DNA of 48,515 nucleotides from Flavobacteriales bacterium (lineage in GTDB: Bacteria > Bacteroidota > Bacteroidia > Flavobacteriales_F > PHOS-HE28). The DNA lies in contig JAEUTC010000231.1 of assembly GCA_016787985.1 (NCBI GenBank), positions 1 through 48,515 of the forward strand, given 5' to 3'. Position 1 is the stretch's first letter. The number at the start of each line of letters is the position of its first letter. Positions 9,362 through 18,514 of this stretch are shown here, piece after piece. The translations under genes were made by a program, and so were the position numbers. The notes under the pieces were generated by a model that searched no databases, was not told where the DNA came from, and saw nothing but the letters and a program-made list of their open reading frames with translations.

Positions 9362-9892
9362 TCAGACGAAACGCGGATCCACCTCCATCACATGACCACA
9401 ATTCGAACAGGTGCGCTTGGCTTCATCACCATAAAACTCGCGGAACCGGGGGATGAAGTCCTTCTCGATGTTGTGCAGCACGAAGCGATATTCGTGGAGC
9501 ATGGTGTTGCAACGTTCGCAGTACCACTGCAGGCCATCGAGCATCTCGCGGTCGTCGCGTTTCACTTCGATCACCAGGCCTACGGTGTTGGCGCCCCGAC
9601 GCGGCTGGTGCGGTACGTTGGCGGGCAGCAGGAACATCTCCCCTTCCTTGATGGGGATGGTCACCGCATTGCCGTCCTCCTGGATGCCGACTTCGATATC
9701 GCCTTCGAGCTGGTAAAAAAGCTCTTCCGTCTCGTTGAAGTGGTAGTCTTTGCGGGCGTTGGGGCCACCCACGATCATCACGATGTAGTCACCGGCCTCG
9801 TGGTAGAGGTTCTTGTTGCCCACAGGCGGTTTCAGCAGGTCGCGGTTGTCCGTGATCCACTGTTTCAAGTTGAACGGTCTGCGGATGGCCAT
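9362..9892 (-). CDS. 3-hydroxyanthranilate 3,4-dioxygenase
   Basis: Fe(II) cupin enzyme that opens the ring of 3-hydroxyanthranilate to ACMS. The 176-residue protein keeps the iron ligands H51, E57 and H95, the substrate-binding arginines R47 and R99, and a C-terminal rubredoxin-like metal site C125-x2-C128 / C162-x2-C165, at the same numbering as characterised bacterial enzymes. The start is set at 9892 (MAIRRPFNL): the longer reading to 9925 would run through the -7 element at 9912-9919. First gene of an operon with ACMSD. No kynureninase or kynurenine monooxygenase gene is visible in the window. Confidence 0.95.
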   Translation of the reverse strand: MAIRRPFNLKQWITDNRDLLKPPVGNKNLYHEAGDYIVMIVGGPNARKDYHFNETEELFYQLEGDIEVGIQEDGNAVTIPIKEGEMFLLPANVPHQPRRGANTVGLVIEVKRDDREMLDGLQWYCERCNTMLHEYRFVLHNIEKDFIPRFREFYGDEAKRTCSNCGHVMEVDPRFV

Positions 9893-9911
9893 GGCGCTTG
9901 ATGTTACGCCA

Positions 9912-9919
9912 CGAATGTA
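9912..9919 (-). promoter_or_regulatory. -7 element of the dioxygenase/ACMSD operon
   Basis: Minus strand TACATTCG, seven of eight bases like TAnnTTTG, 19 bases before the ATG at 9892. It rules out the longer start. Confidence 0.5.
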
Positions 9920-9944
9920 GGGCACCGGCCTTTCCCGGCTTCCG

Positions 9945-10466
9945 TCAGTGCTTGTTGGCCCGGCCCGACATCAGCAACAAGGCGCCGTTGGTGCGCATCA
10001 TGTCCGCCGTGTATTCATGGTCCTGCACGAAGGCCTTGGCATCCCGGTCGTACCGGATGATGGCGAAGGGGAAGTCGAGCTCGTCGGTGTCCGCACCTTC
10101 GTATTTCGATGCGGGCAACATGGTCATGGCCATGTCGATGGGTGCGATGTCCACCAGGTCTTTGGGGAGGTTGCCCCGGGTATCCACCAGCACGCGCTTG
10201 GAGAGGTAGCCTTCCTTGCTGAACACGATGGCGAATTCGTCCTGCAGCCCGAGTTCCATGCCGAAGCGGCCACTGCGATCGGTGGTCTGTTCTCCCACCA
10301 CCTCGTTGCCTTTGTAGATGGTGACCTTACAGCCTTCCATCTTCTTATCGGCATCGAGCACACGGCCTGCTACCGGCAGGGTAAGCACCAGATCCTGCGC
10401 AGCGGCGCGTTGCACGAAAAAGGTGGCGGATAGTCCGATCAGGACCGTTGCGTGGGAGAGGCGCAT
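9945..10466 (-). CDS. Secreted carboxypeptidase-regulatory-like (beta-sandwich) protein
   Basis: A 173-residue protein with a signal peptide (MRLSHATVLIGLSATFF... ending AAAQ, residue 24). Residues 30-105 resemble a carboxypeptidase-regulatory-like or CNA-B fold: VAGRVLDADKKMEGCKVTIYKG, then GRFGMELGLQDEF and GYLSKRVLVDT. Such domains are common in secreted and outer-membrane proteins of Bacteroidota. No enzyme motif is visible and the role is unknown. It starts 47 bases after the stop of the upstream T9SS gene on the same strand, so it may be the distal gene of that transcript. Confidence 0.7.
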   Translation of the reverse strand: MRLSHATVLIGLSATFFVQRAAAQDLVLTLPVAGRVLDADKKMEGCKVTIYKGNEVVGEQTTDRSGRFGMELGLQDEFAIVFSKEGYLSKRVLVDTRGNLPKDLVDIAPIDMAMTMLPASKYEGADTDELDFPFAIIRYDRDAKAFVQDHEYTADMMRTNGALLLMSGRANKH

Positions 10467-10513
10467 AACGGGCGGTTTGCCTGTTGTACGTCAGAGCTAC
10501 CGAAAAGGTTGGA

Positions 10514-12490
10514 TCACTCCAGCACCAAACGTGCGGTGCCGAGTCCCGTGGCACTGAACACACGCACGGTGTACAAGCCACGCGCCACGCCTGCTGGGAC
10601 TTCGACCGGTAGTGCGGCACCCAGCTGTACGTTGCCGTTCTGCTCGTACACCAACCGGCCATCGGTGCCGAGGACCTGCACATGGACCAAGCCCTCGCAG
10701 CCCTGTAGGGTGAAGCGGCCGTTGTTCGGGTTGGGGCCGATGGCCAAGGTGCTGGTGGAGCCTTCGGCCATTCCCGTGCACACTTCCACGGTAACAGGCG
10801 CACCGACCACATCCAATGCGGCACAGATTACGCCACCGCCCTGGACGAGTTGTGCGTTCACATCCAAGCCACTGGTGACACCGAAGGTCACTTCTCCCAG
10901 ATCCAGCGTGGTGGGATCATAGACCAAGGTGTGGATGGTGTACTCCCCTTCGGCGGTGACCGTGAAGGCTGGCGTGAGCGCACCTTGGCGGATGATGAGG
11001 TCTTCTCCGGAGGTGAGCAGGTAGAGCACCTCGAAGCCTTCGGGTACCACGGGCGTCTCTCCGTGTCCGGCATCCATGGTGGCGGTGCCGTTGTCGAGGC
11101 AAACGGTGCTCGCATTAGCTTGCAAGGTGCCCGCGTCAGCAGCGCAGGGCAGGCACTCGTCCACCACGATGGGTGCACCGACCAGATCGAGGCTGGCGCA
11201 GATGTCCCCGCCCCCTTGCACCAGCACGGCATGGATGCTGGCGGCAGTGGTCTGCCCGAATACCAGACCGTTCAAGTCGAGCGTGGCATCATCGTAGACC
11301 AAGGTGTGGATGGTGTAGCTGCCCGCCTCGGTCACATTGAACGCCGGTGTGAGGGCGCCTTGCACGATGACCGGTTCCGATCCCGTGGTAAGGAAGAACA
11401 AGGTGGTGTACCCTTCGGGTACCACGGCATTCTCGTTGGGTGTGGCACTGATGTTGGCCAGGCCATCCACCAAGCACACATCATCATCGTTGGCCGTTAG
11501 GGTGCCTGCGCTGGCCGGGCACTCCACGGTGGGCACGAGTTCCAGGCAGATGAAGAAGGTGGTGGTAACGGGACTGCCAGCGTACCAATCGTTCACGCGT
11601 ATGAAATAGGTCTCTCCTGCGGTGAGCCCTTCCAGTTCCGCAACGGTGGGCACGCCGAAATTGGCGCCCACAGAACAGGCGATGCTCGTGAGCGAACCGC
11701 ACGCACCCTCGAATACCTCGACATGGGCATTGAACTGTGCGCTTGGGGCCACGGTGAGCTCGTAGGTGGAGCCTGTCGCCTCGAAAGAGTACCATACGCC
11801 ATCGGCGAAATCACCGTTCCCGCAGCCGATACCGGTATTGCCCGCCGCGGTCGCATTGGCCACGTTGCCCGCCAATGGGGTGCATTCCGTGGTGGACGGC
11901 AGTTCAATGGCGCCTGCGCAAGTGGCGTTCGCCGGTGGTGTCGCCGTGCAGGCCGTGGCGGTGAAGGTGAGCGTGTAAGCGCCTACCGAGCCGGTGCCCT
12001 GGAGAACGGGGAAGTAGTAGGTACCTGCTGGCAGGTTCGGGAAGCTGATGGTGAAATTGCCATCACCGCAGGCTTCGGGCAGGATGTTGGCGGCCGAGTT
12101 GAAGACGATGCTGGTGAGCGGGCAGCCCACGGCCAGTGTATTCAGCGATCCTGCAAAAGCCGGTGTGGTGCCGCAATAGCCGATAGTGACATCCGCGCAT
12201 TGGGTGGTGCTGAAGGCCTCCCAGACCAGTGGCACGCTGAACACCGGATCGGCCACAGCAGCCGAGTTATCGCCGGTGACCACCACCGGTGTCCCGACCT
12301 CCAGGGCATTGACCACGGCACCTGCGCAGGTCACATTCGATGCACCACCGAATGCCGGCTCCACATCTTGGACGGGCGTCGCTTGGATGCCTTGCAGCCC
12401 GGACATGGCATTGGGTTGCGCCAGAAGGACCGAGGCGAACGGGAGCGTGGCAACGCAGAAAAGCGCGCGGCGGAGGTTGGTATTCAGCAT
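10514..12490 (-). CDS. T9SS type A cargo protein with pre-peptidase-like and repeat modules
   Basis: A 658-residue secreted protein. The start is at 12490 (MLNTNLRRALFCVATLPFA...LLAQ), because the longer frame would pass through a -7-like box at 12524-12531. After the signal peptide there are two beta-sandwich segments of the bacterial pre-peptidase type (AGTYYFPVLQG; VWYSFEATGS, GLTAGETYFIRVNDW). Then come two copies of a roughly 115-residue module (VVPEG..., YTIHTLVYD, LVQGGG.IC..LD.VGAP). The end is a type A sorting domain (GPNPNNGRFTLQG ... GLYTVRVFS). It is a close paralogue of the next gene upstream, with the same module order but fewer repeats. Probably surface-attached or released; function unknown. 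Confidence 0.85.
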   Translation of the reverse strand: MLNTNLRRALFCVATLPFASVLLAQPNAMSGLQGIQATPVQDVEPAFGGASNVTCAGAVVNALEVGTPVVVTGDNSAAVADPVFSVPLVWEAFSTTQCADVTIGYCGTTPAFAGSLNTLAVGCPLTSIVFNSAANILPEACGDGNFTISFPNLPAGTYYFPVLQGTGSVGAYTLTFTATACTATPPANATCAGAIELPSTTECTPLAGNVANATAAGNTGIGCGNGDFADGVWYSFEATGSTYELTVAPSAQFNAHVEVFEGACGSLTSIACSVGANFGVPTVAELEGLTAGETYFIRVNDWYAGSPVTTTFFICLELVPTVECPASAGTLTANDDDVCLVDGLANISATPNENAVVPEGYTTLFFLTTGSEPVIVQGALTPAFNVTEAGSYTIHTLVYDDATLDLNGLVFGQTTAASIHAVLVQGGGDICASLDLVGAPIVVDECLPCAADAGTLQANASTVCLDNGTATMDAGHGETPVVPEGFEVLYLLTSGEDLIIRQGALTPAFTVTAEGEYTIHTLVYDPTTLDLGEVTFGVTSGLDVNAQLVQGGGVICAALDVVGAPVTVEVCTGMAEGSTSTLAIGPNPNNGRFTLQGCEGLVHVQVLGTDGRLVYEQNGNVQLGAALPVEVPAGVARGLYTVRVFSATGLGTARLVLE

Positions 12491-12523
12491 GAGGAGTCGG
12501 ATGTGCCGGTTGGTCGGGCGTTC

Positions 12524-12531
12524 CAAAGGTC
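12524..12531 (-). promoter_or_regulatory. Possible -7 element for the 10514-12490 gene
   Basis: Minus strand GACCTTTG, one mismatch to TAnnTTTG, 33 bases before the chosen start. Confidence 0.35.
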
Positions 12532-12621
12532 GGCTTCAAGCGCATGGACCTGCGCTGATCAGCTTCGCGTTATCCACGATCCGGACAGGATACGAACCGG
12601 ACCGTTGAATGGTTCCGAAAT

Positions 12622-12649
12622 GGAAAGGGCGCACCGCGATGGTACGCCC
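12622..12649 (-). terminator. Intrinsic terminator of the 12671-15748 gene
   Basis: On the minus strand GGGCGTACC-ATCGC-GGTGCGCCC forms a 9-bp stem (one U-G pair), followed by UUUCC, 21 bases after the stop codon. Confidence 0.6.
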
Positions 12650-12670
12650 GTTCTGGATCAGGGATCGGAC

Positions 12671-15600
12671 TTACACCACTTGCATGCGCACGGTGGAGAG
12701 CACGTGCGTGTCGGTGCGCATGCGGACCACATACATACCGGGCACGATGGAACCGGAAAGGTCCACTTGCAATGTTCCGGAGGCCGGGATCACGGCCAGC
12801 TGTTCGTGTACGATCCGGCCATCGGCACTGATCACCTCGATCGTCGTAGGTGTTGAAGCGACCGGCAGCAGGAGGTTGAATCGCCCATCGTTCGGAACGG
12901 GCCAAATGGCCATGTCCCCGTGTTTCCGTTCGGATAGACCGCTACAGATCTCCACGCGCACCTCCACGGCATTCGCGGAGTTGGCGAGGCATTGCCCGGT
13001 GGTGGTGAGCCCATCCAGCAGCCCTCCTACCGCAGTTCCTTCCAAAGCGCCATCGAAGGAGACCCCATGCACGAGATAATTCCCCACCATCAGGCCATTG
13101 AAGTCGAGGGAATTGCCCGCCATCACCGCCACGATCACGCTGTCAAGGTCGGTGACCACGTAGGCGTAGTTGACCGGTGCCGCACTACTCGTGGTGAAGT
13201 CGAGCACATCGGGTGCGCTGTCCTGGCAGATGGAGAGCAACCCTTGCTGATCAGCGGTGGAGACAAGCCCTCCATTACAAATGGTGGAAGGAACAGCCCC
13301 GGTCACGCACATGGCGAAGGCTCCCGGTGCGCCTTGTGTAAGATCGGTGAATACGCGGATCAACAGTGACGTGCCCGCAGCGACATCGAGGTCCACCGGG
13401 GCACTGGGCTGGGCCACACAAACCAGTTCGGTGCCATCGCAGGCGTCCTGCACGGCGATGCCCCAGGCCGTCATGGTGCCGGGATCGAAATTGATGGTGA
13501 TGCCGGTGTTCTCGCCGCTGTTGAAGGCATACCACATGTCGACGATACCGGCTTCAGGATCCGCACAGGAGGGAGCCGCAGCATCGCCCGCCGTTGCGTA
13601 GGTATTGTCTCCTTGGATCAGGCCCGCATTGCAATTCTCCACCACTTGCACCGTGATGTAATCCGGTGCCGAACAATCGTCATTCGCAGGGGCACAGTCG
13701 ATCACCCTGAACGTTGTGCCGATCGTATCCAACAAGGCACAGATATCTCCTCCGCCCTGTACGAACAGGGTATGCATGTCGGCGATGGTTAAGCCGCCGG
13801 CGATGGCGCTCGCGAGGTCGAAGGTCGCAGTGTCGTAGATCAGCGTGTGCACCGTGTAGCCACCGATGGCCTCGCGTTGGATGGTGGTCAATGATGTGGT
13901 GTCCAGACCTGGACCGCCCTCATCGACGATCAGATGGATGAGCGTATAGCCTTCCGGCACATCCGCGTTCAGCACCTCCCAAGTGAATGTGGCGCCTTCG
14001 GGAGTGAAGCAGAGCGAGTCGTTGGTCACGATCACTTCGCCGAGAGCACCAGGGCAGCATCGCACCACCGCGATGGACGCGCCTTGGAAGTCAAGAGCAC
14101 CGCAGAGCGCACCGCCACCCGCCACGAAGTTCGCGCCCACCTCGATGATGGTCGCGGTATCAAAAACGAGGCTGTCCAGTGAATACGTGAGCGTGTCGTA
14201 AACGATGGTGTGGATGGAGAAGGTGCCAAGTGTATCCACGATGAATGTCGGTGTGGAGGAGGTATCGACGACCGTTCCTTCCACGTCCTCGACGAGCAGG
14301 TAGCTCACCACCGATCCTGCGGGAACCAGTGGATCATCGCCCACCAGCGCAGCGATGGTGACACCCCCTTCTTCGGAACAAAGAGGGGTCGCGGCCGCTA
14401 CGAGGGTGCCAGCATTGGCGGCGCAACAGTTCTCTACGGTGAAGCCCGCGCCGGTGATGTCCAGACTTGCGCAGATGGGTCCGCCACCTTGGATGAAGAG
14501 CTCGTTCAGCGACCCGATGGTGGATCCACCCAGCGTGATCGTACCCGGGTCGTACGTCAGAGGGTCATAGACGAGTGTGCGGATGGAGAAGCTGCCGACC
14601 GCCAAGTCGGAAAATGTGGGCTGGTCGCTCACCTGCAAGACCACTTCGGACGATGATACCAACAGGTACTTCGTCGCGAATCCCTCTGGTACGATGGACG
14701 TTCCCGAAGGCGTGGCGGTGATGGTGGTGACAGGACCTGCGTAGCAGACGTTGGCCTGGTCCGGTATCACGTTCCCTGCGGCTGCATCGCACTCCGCCGT
14801 CGCTACGGCCACCACACAGATGTCGAAGGTGCTGGTACGCGGCACACCTGCATACCAATCGGCCACGCGGAGGTAATACGTGTTGCCGACCACCAGACCT
14901 GTAGCCGATAGCGTGGTGGTGGTGCCGAAGTTCTGCCCGATGGCGCAGGCCAGCAGGGTCTGCCCTTCACAGCCACCACTGATCAAGCTGAGGTGCACAT
15001 TGAACTCATCGCTGGGATCCACCGTGATCTCGTTGGAAGGGCTCGTGGCTACGAAGGAATACCAGACACCATCGGACACATTGCCGTTACCGCATGCGGA
15101 ACCGGTGATGTTCGCAGCGGTGGCGTTCTCCACGCTACCGCTCACCGGCGCGCAGGTGGAAGCTTCGTCCAGTGGGATCGCGCCACTACAGAGCGCATTC
15201 GCAGGCGGCGCGACCGTACAGGGCTCCGCCGTGAACACCAGCGTGTAATCACCAATGCTTCCCGGCGCCTCAAGCACCGGGTAGTAATACGTGCCCGCAG
15301 GTAGACCTGGGAAGCGAACACCGAAGTTGGCATCGCCACAGATGTTGGGGATGATGTTGGCCGCTGAATTGAACACCAGGTTCGTCAACGGGCAGCCGGT
15401 GGCCAGGTACACGAGCCCGCCTTGGAAGTTGGGGGTGGTACCGCAATAGCTCACCGTGAGGTCCGAGCAACCGGTGGTGGTGAATCCCTCCCACACCAGA
15501 TTGGCCACGAAGACCGGATCCGTAGGCGCGTTCTGGTTGTTCCCGGTCACCGTGACCGGTGTGTTCATGGGGACGGACACCACGGAAGCGCCGGCGCAGG

Positions 15601-15748
15601 ATCCATTGGGGGGCGTGCTCCCGAATAGTGCAGGTGAGACCATGCCGGGCTGCGTTGATACGGCAGGCAGCTGGGCCCACAGTATGTTGGCCGTGCAGAA
15701 GACCAGGAAAGAAAGTGGCGTGCGTAGGCGAAAGAGAACGTTGGACAT
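12671..15748 (-). CDS. Large T9SS type A cargo protein with tandem LVYDP/VQGGG modules
   Basis: A 1025-residue secreted protein. The start at 15748 (MSNVLFRLRTPLSFLVF...LWAQ) gives a signal peptide; the longer open frame to 16162 is antisense-like composition running into the neighbouring gene's end. Two pre-peptidase-type beta-sandwich segments (AGTYYYPVLEA; VWYSFVATSP, YYLRVADWYAG) are followed by three clear copies of the same 115-residue module as its paralogue (SIRTLVYDP, SIHTIVYD, VHTLIYD; each with .GGG.[IL]C..LD and a closing Cys) and a more diverged fourth near residue 850. The type A sorting domain is at the end (AIWPVPNDGRFNLLLPV ... GMYVVRMRTD). It has its own promoter region and terminator. 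Confidence 0.85.
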   Translation of the reverse strand: MSNVLFRLRTPLSFLVFCTANILWAQLPAVSTQPGMVSPALFGSTPPNGSCAGASVVSVPMNTPVTVTGNNQNAPTDPVFVANLVWEGFTTTGCSDLTVSYCGTTPNFQGGLVYLATGCPLTNLVFNSAANIIPNICGDANFGVRFPGLPAGTYYYPVLEAPGSIGDYTLVFTAEPCTVAPPANALCSGAIPLDEASTCAPVSGSVENATAANITGSACGNGNVSDGVWYSFVATSPSNEITVDPSDEFNVHLSLISGGCEGQTLLACAIGQNFGTTTTLSATGLVVGNTYYLRVADWYAGVPRTSTFDICVVAVATAECDAAAGNVIPDQANVCYAGPVTTITATPSGTSIVPEGFATKYLLVSSSEVVLQVSDQPTFSDLAVGSFSIRTLVYDPLTYDPGTITLGGSTIGSLNELFIQGGGPICASLDITGAGFTVENCCAANAGTLVAAATPLCSEEGGVTIAALVGDDPLVPAGSVVSYLLVEDVEGTVVDTSSTPTFIVDTLGTFSIHTIVYDTLTYSLDSLVFDTATIIEVGANFVAGGGALCGALDFQGASIAVVRCCPGALGEVIVTNDSLCFTPEGATFTWEVLNADVPEGYTLIHLIVDEGGPGLDTTSLTTIQREAIGGYTVHTLIYDTATFDLASAIAGGLTIADMHTLFVQGGGDICALLDTIGTTFRVIDCAPANDDCSAPDYITVQVVENCNAGLIQGDNTYATAGDAAAPSCADPEAGIVDMWYAFNSGENTGITINFDPGTMTAWGIAVQDACDGTELVCVAQPSAPVDLDVAAGTSLLIRVFTDLTQGAPGAFAMCVTGAVPSTICNGGLVSTADQQGLLSICQDSAPDVLDFTTSSAAPVNYAYVVTDLDSVIVAVMAGNSLDFNGLMVGNYLVHGVSFDGALEGTAVGGLLDGLTTTGQCLANSANAVEVRVEICSGLSERKHGDMAIWPVPNDGRFNLLLPVASTPTTIEVISADGRIVHEQLAVIPASGTLQVDLSGSIVPGMYVVRMRTDTHVLSTVRMQVV

Positions 15749-15776
15749 AGTTCGGATCAGAGCAATTGGGACGGTA

Positions 15777-15784
15777 CAAATTTC
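15777..15784 (-). promoter_or_regulatory. Possible -7 element for the 12671-15748 gene
   Basis: Minus strand GAAATTTG, one mismatch to TAnnTTTG, 28 bases before the ATG at 15748. Confidence 0.35.
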
Positions 15785-15862
15785 CGAAGTCACAGACCGC
15801 GATGTCAGCCCATAGCACATGTTCGTTATCCACGATCCAAGCCGACCAAGTCTCCGAACGCT

Positions 15863-15900
15863 CAAAAAATGAGGAACGGCGGGCAAATGCCCGCCGTTCC
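15863..15900 (-). terminator. Intrinsic terminator of the 15922-17610 gene
   Basis: A perfect 12-bp stem (GGAACGGCGGGC) with an ATTT loop at 15873-15900, followed on the minus strand by TCATTTTTTG; begins 21 bases after the stop. The strongest terminator in the window. Confidence 0.85.
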
Positions 15901-15921
15901 ATGAATTGAAAAGTCGAAATC

Positions 15922-17610
15922 CTACTGCACCACCACGCGCTGTTCGCTCCGGCCCGTGGCCGTGGTAAGACGGAGCGTGTAGCTGCCGTGGGCGAGGGTG
16001 CCCGCCAAACCAAGACCGGTCCGCTGGCCGTTGGCCAACTGGCGCTGCTCTTGGTAGACCACACGACCGGCCACATCGAAGAGCTCGATGGCGACTTGCG
16101 CATCCTGGCCTGCGTAGGTGATGGTCATATCCCCATTGCTCGGGTTGGGGAACACGCTCCAATCGACCAAGGCGTTCTCACGCACGCTGTTGCCCAGGAG
16201 CACGTTCACCGTGTAGTCCTCGATCTCGCCGTAGGTGACCGTGCCGCACGCTTGAGGATCGGTATTGAAGGCCATGCGCACACGCATGCGGGTGGAGCCG
16301 GGCAGGGCGTCCGGTGGGCAGCTGATGTTGCCGGTGAAGGTCACTCCCTCATCGGTGGAAGCCAGAACATGGAGCTCATTCGCGTCACAGAATGCGTTAT
16401 CCTGGTTCCAGTCGACCCAGACCGACACCGTGTTGCCCGCGTAATTGGACCCACCATTCTCCACGGTGATGGGGACGATCTCCGTTTGGATGATGTCGGT
16501 GCTCTGGGCCGTGTAATCCACCACACTGCCTGCGGCGCAATCGCTACTGTTGTCAATTGAACCCACCACAACGCGGCCGATGGTCTCGTCGCACTCTTCC
16601 AGAGCGGCATCGCAATACGTGGTGATGGCGTTCGCCGAAACGTTCACGGTATAAGGGCCGATGGCTCCGTTCTCCTCGTCGAGCATGACAGCGTAGTAAT
16701 AAGTCCCAGCGGGCAGACTGTTGTAGTAGATGGTGAAGTTGCCGTCGGTGCAATCATCCCCGTTGAAGCTCGTAGGCGCCACTTGATCGGTTATCGGGCA
16801 GCCGACGTACAACGCCGTGAATCCGTTCCCGAAAGCCGGGGTCGTACCGCAATAGTCCACGGACACGTTCAAGCATTCGTTGATGCTGAAGGCATGCCAG
16901 ACGGATGCGTTGCCGAGCCCTTCGGTATCGTACGCGTTCGTGTTATCGCCCGTGAAGGTGGTGCTTCCACCTGCCGCGATGGCGACCGGGCTGGCAGCCG
17001 TACACAGGTCATTGGCGGCGGCATTGGTCACCGAGAAGATGCACAAGGTGAACGTCAGGTCCGTCGGTTCCGGAGACCAGTAGGAATAGACCCTTACATA
17101 GTAAGTGCTTCCCACTTGGGTGGCCATCGTCAACGTTTCGGTGGTGTTCACCGGTTCTGCAGGAGGGAAGGTGGCATCGGCGCAGCCCAAGGATTGTAGA
17201 TCGCCACAGCTGCCAGCGAAACCTTCCAGAACGGGATCGAAGGTGAGGGTCCCTTCAACCTGGACATTGGTGAGCGGCGATGTGGCCACGAAGGAGAACC
17301 ACAGATCGCGGGCCTCCGGAGAAGTATAGCCGTTGCACAGGATGGGGTCCAGCGATTGGGTGGCCGAAGTGGCATCGTAGGTAGCCAACGAACCCGAGCA
17401 TTCATTGCTCACAGTGACCGGGATGGCCGTAGCGCATTCGTCATTGGCACCACCACGGAGCGGGGCAGCCGTGGTCGTACCACCGACCGGTCTGAACGTG
17501 TGCTGCACCCTCGTCTCTTTCTCAGGACGGGGTTTAGCCGTTTGGGCATTCGCCGTGTTCGCCGTGACCATCATGGCGAGTACAGGCAATAGAATGTAAG
17601 GATGCTTCAT
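15922..17610 (-). CDS. T9SS type A cargo protein with GEVED domain
   Basis: A 562-residue secreted protein starting at 17610 (MKHPYILLPVLAMMVTANTA...NAQ, signal peptide). Residues about 55-190 and 200-330 are two beta-sandwich segments of the pre-peptidase kind (DLWFSFVATSP, TYYVRVYSYWSPEP; then GTYYYAVMLDEE). Residues about 380-470 form a GEVED domain (VSVWVDWNQDNAFCDANEL, then GTVTYGEIEDYTVNV). The last 75 residues are a type A sorting domain (VFPNPSNGDMTITYAG ... GSYTLRLTTATG). Related in its front half to the two genes downstream; the three lie in a row, each with its own terminator or promoter signal, so they are probably expressed separately. Ligand or substrate unknown. Confidence 0.85.
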   Translation of the reverse strand: MKHPYILLPVLAMMVTANTANAQTAKPRPEKETRVQHTFRPVGGTTTAAPLRGGANDECATAIPVTVSNECSGSLATYDATSATQSLDPILCNGYTSPEARDLWFSFVATSPLTNVQVEGTLTFDPVLEGFAGSCGDLQSLGCADATFPPAEPVNTTETLTMATQVGSTYYVRVYSYWSPEPTDLTFTLCIFSVTNAAANDLCTAASPVAIAAGGSTTFTGDNTNAYDTEGLGNASVWHAFSINECLNVSVDYCGTTPAFGNGFTALYVGCPITDQVAPTSFNGDDCTDGNFTIYYNSLPAGTYYYAVMLDEENGAIGPYTVNVSANAITTYCDAALEECDETIGRVVVGSIDNSSDCAAGSVVDYTAQSTDIIQTEIVPITVENGGSNYAGNTVSVWVDWNQDNAFCDANELHVLASTDEGVTFTGNISCPPDALPGSTRMRVRMAFNTDPQACGTVTYGEIEDYTVNVLLGNSVRENALVDWSVFPNPSNGDMTITYAGQDAQVAIELFDVAGRVVYQEQRQLANGQRTGLGLAGTLAHGSYTLRLTTATGRSEQRVVVQ

Positions 17611-17643
17611 GCGATCGATACCGGTCGTTAGGGACCGGCACGG

Positions 17644-17676
17644 CAAATCTAAACCGCTCTCCACGCCAGCCGACAA
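17644..17676 (-). promoter_or_regulatory. Promoter of the 15922-17610 gene
   Basis: Minus strand TAGATTTG (17644-17651), an exact -7 match, with TTG at 17674-17676 as a possible -33 element 22 bases upstream. The leader (about 33 bases) contains the inverted repeat CCGGTC-N6-GACCGG. Confidence 0.6.
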
Positions 17677-17707
17677 GATCCACCCTTTCCATCGGCCACC
17701 GCGCGGG

Positions 17708-17715
17708 TACATTTG
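17708..17715 (+). promoter_or_regulatory. -7 element of the SDR gene, nearly leaderless
   Basis: TACATTTG, an exact match to TAnnTTTG, ends 10 bases before the ATG at 17726. Transcription from it would leave only a few bases of leader. It also rules out the upstream in-frame starts. Confidence 0.6.
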
Positions 17716-17725
17716 TGCCCACGAC

Positions 17726-18514
17726 ATGGTCCCCTACCCGCTGAACGATCGATCCGCCCTTGTCTGCGGTGCCACCCAGGGCATTGGCAGAGCTGTAGCC
17801 CTTGAACTGGCGAGCATGGGCGCTACCGTCACCTTGCTTGCCCGAGATACCACTGCGCTTGCCATCGTGCAGGGCGAATTGGACACCTCGGCCGGGCAGC
17901 ACCACCGGGTGCTCGCCTGCGACATGGCCGACACGGAGGCCTTGCGCACCACCATCGCCGCGTATGCAGGCCAGCACCGTACCGATATCCTCGTGAACAA
18001 TACGGGCGGACCATCACCCGGTCCTGCGCACGAAGCGGAAACCAGCGCTTTCCTCGCCGCGTTCACCCAGCACTTGATCGGTTTCCAGACCATCGTTCGT
18101 GCGCTGGTACCCGGCATGAAAGAACGACGACACGGTCGCATCATCAACGTGATCAGCACCAGCGTGAAACAGCCCTTGCCCAACCTTGGCGTGAGCAACA
18201 CCATCCGGGGTGCGGTGGCGAATTGGGGCAAGACGTTGGCGAATGAACTGGGGCCGTTCAACATCACCGTGAACAATGTGTTGCCCGGTGCCACGGAGAC
18301 CGACAGGCTCACGGCGATCATCCGCAACAAGGCCCAGAAGACCGGCGCCACGTTGGATGAGGTGCGTGCGGAAATGCTCTCGGAGATCCCGCTGGGACGA
18401 TTCGCACGGCCCGCGGAGATCGCAGCAGCCGTGGCCTTCCTGGCCGGACCGAACGGCGCTTACATCAACGGCATCAACCTGCCGGTGGATGGAGGCCGCA
18501 CGGCTTGTCTTTAG
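17726..18514 (+). CDS. SDR-family protein with altered catalytic residues
   Basis: A 262-residue short-chain dehydrogenase-like protein. The nucleotide-binding loop is GATQGIG (residues 15-21), followed by NNTGG in place of the usual NNAG. Where classical SDRs have Tyr-x3-Lys, this reads SNTIR in SVKQPLPNLGVSNTIRG, so Tyr is replaced by Ser and Lys by Arg. A subgroup of SDR proteins annotated as 3-oxoacyl-ACP reductase-like is known to lack the normal tetrad, and this fits it. The end (YINGINLPVDGGRTACL) is typical. It lies between T9SS genes and an RprXY-like pair, and its stop overlaps the convergent regulator stop by 4 bases. A role in aminomuconate metabolism is inferred only from the nearby pathway genes. 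Confidence 0.8.
   Translation: MVPYPLNDRSALVCGATQGIGRAVALELASMGATVTLLARDTTALAIVQGELDTSAGQHHRVLACDMADTEALRTTIAAYAGQHRTDILVNNTGGPSPGPAHEAETSAFLAAFTQHLIGFQTIVRALVPGMKERRHGRIINVISTSVKQPLPNLGVSNTIRGAVANWGKTLANELGPFNITVNNVLPGATETDRLTAIIRNKAQKTGATLDEVRAEMLSEIPLGRFARPAEIAAAVAFLAGPNGAYINGINLPVDGGRTACL

Noticed and set aside
11723..12856. Long plus-strand frame opposite two T9SS genes
   Set aside because: It crosses the gap and terminator between two well-supported minus-strand genes and has shadow-type composition.
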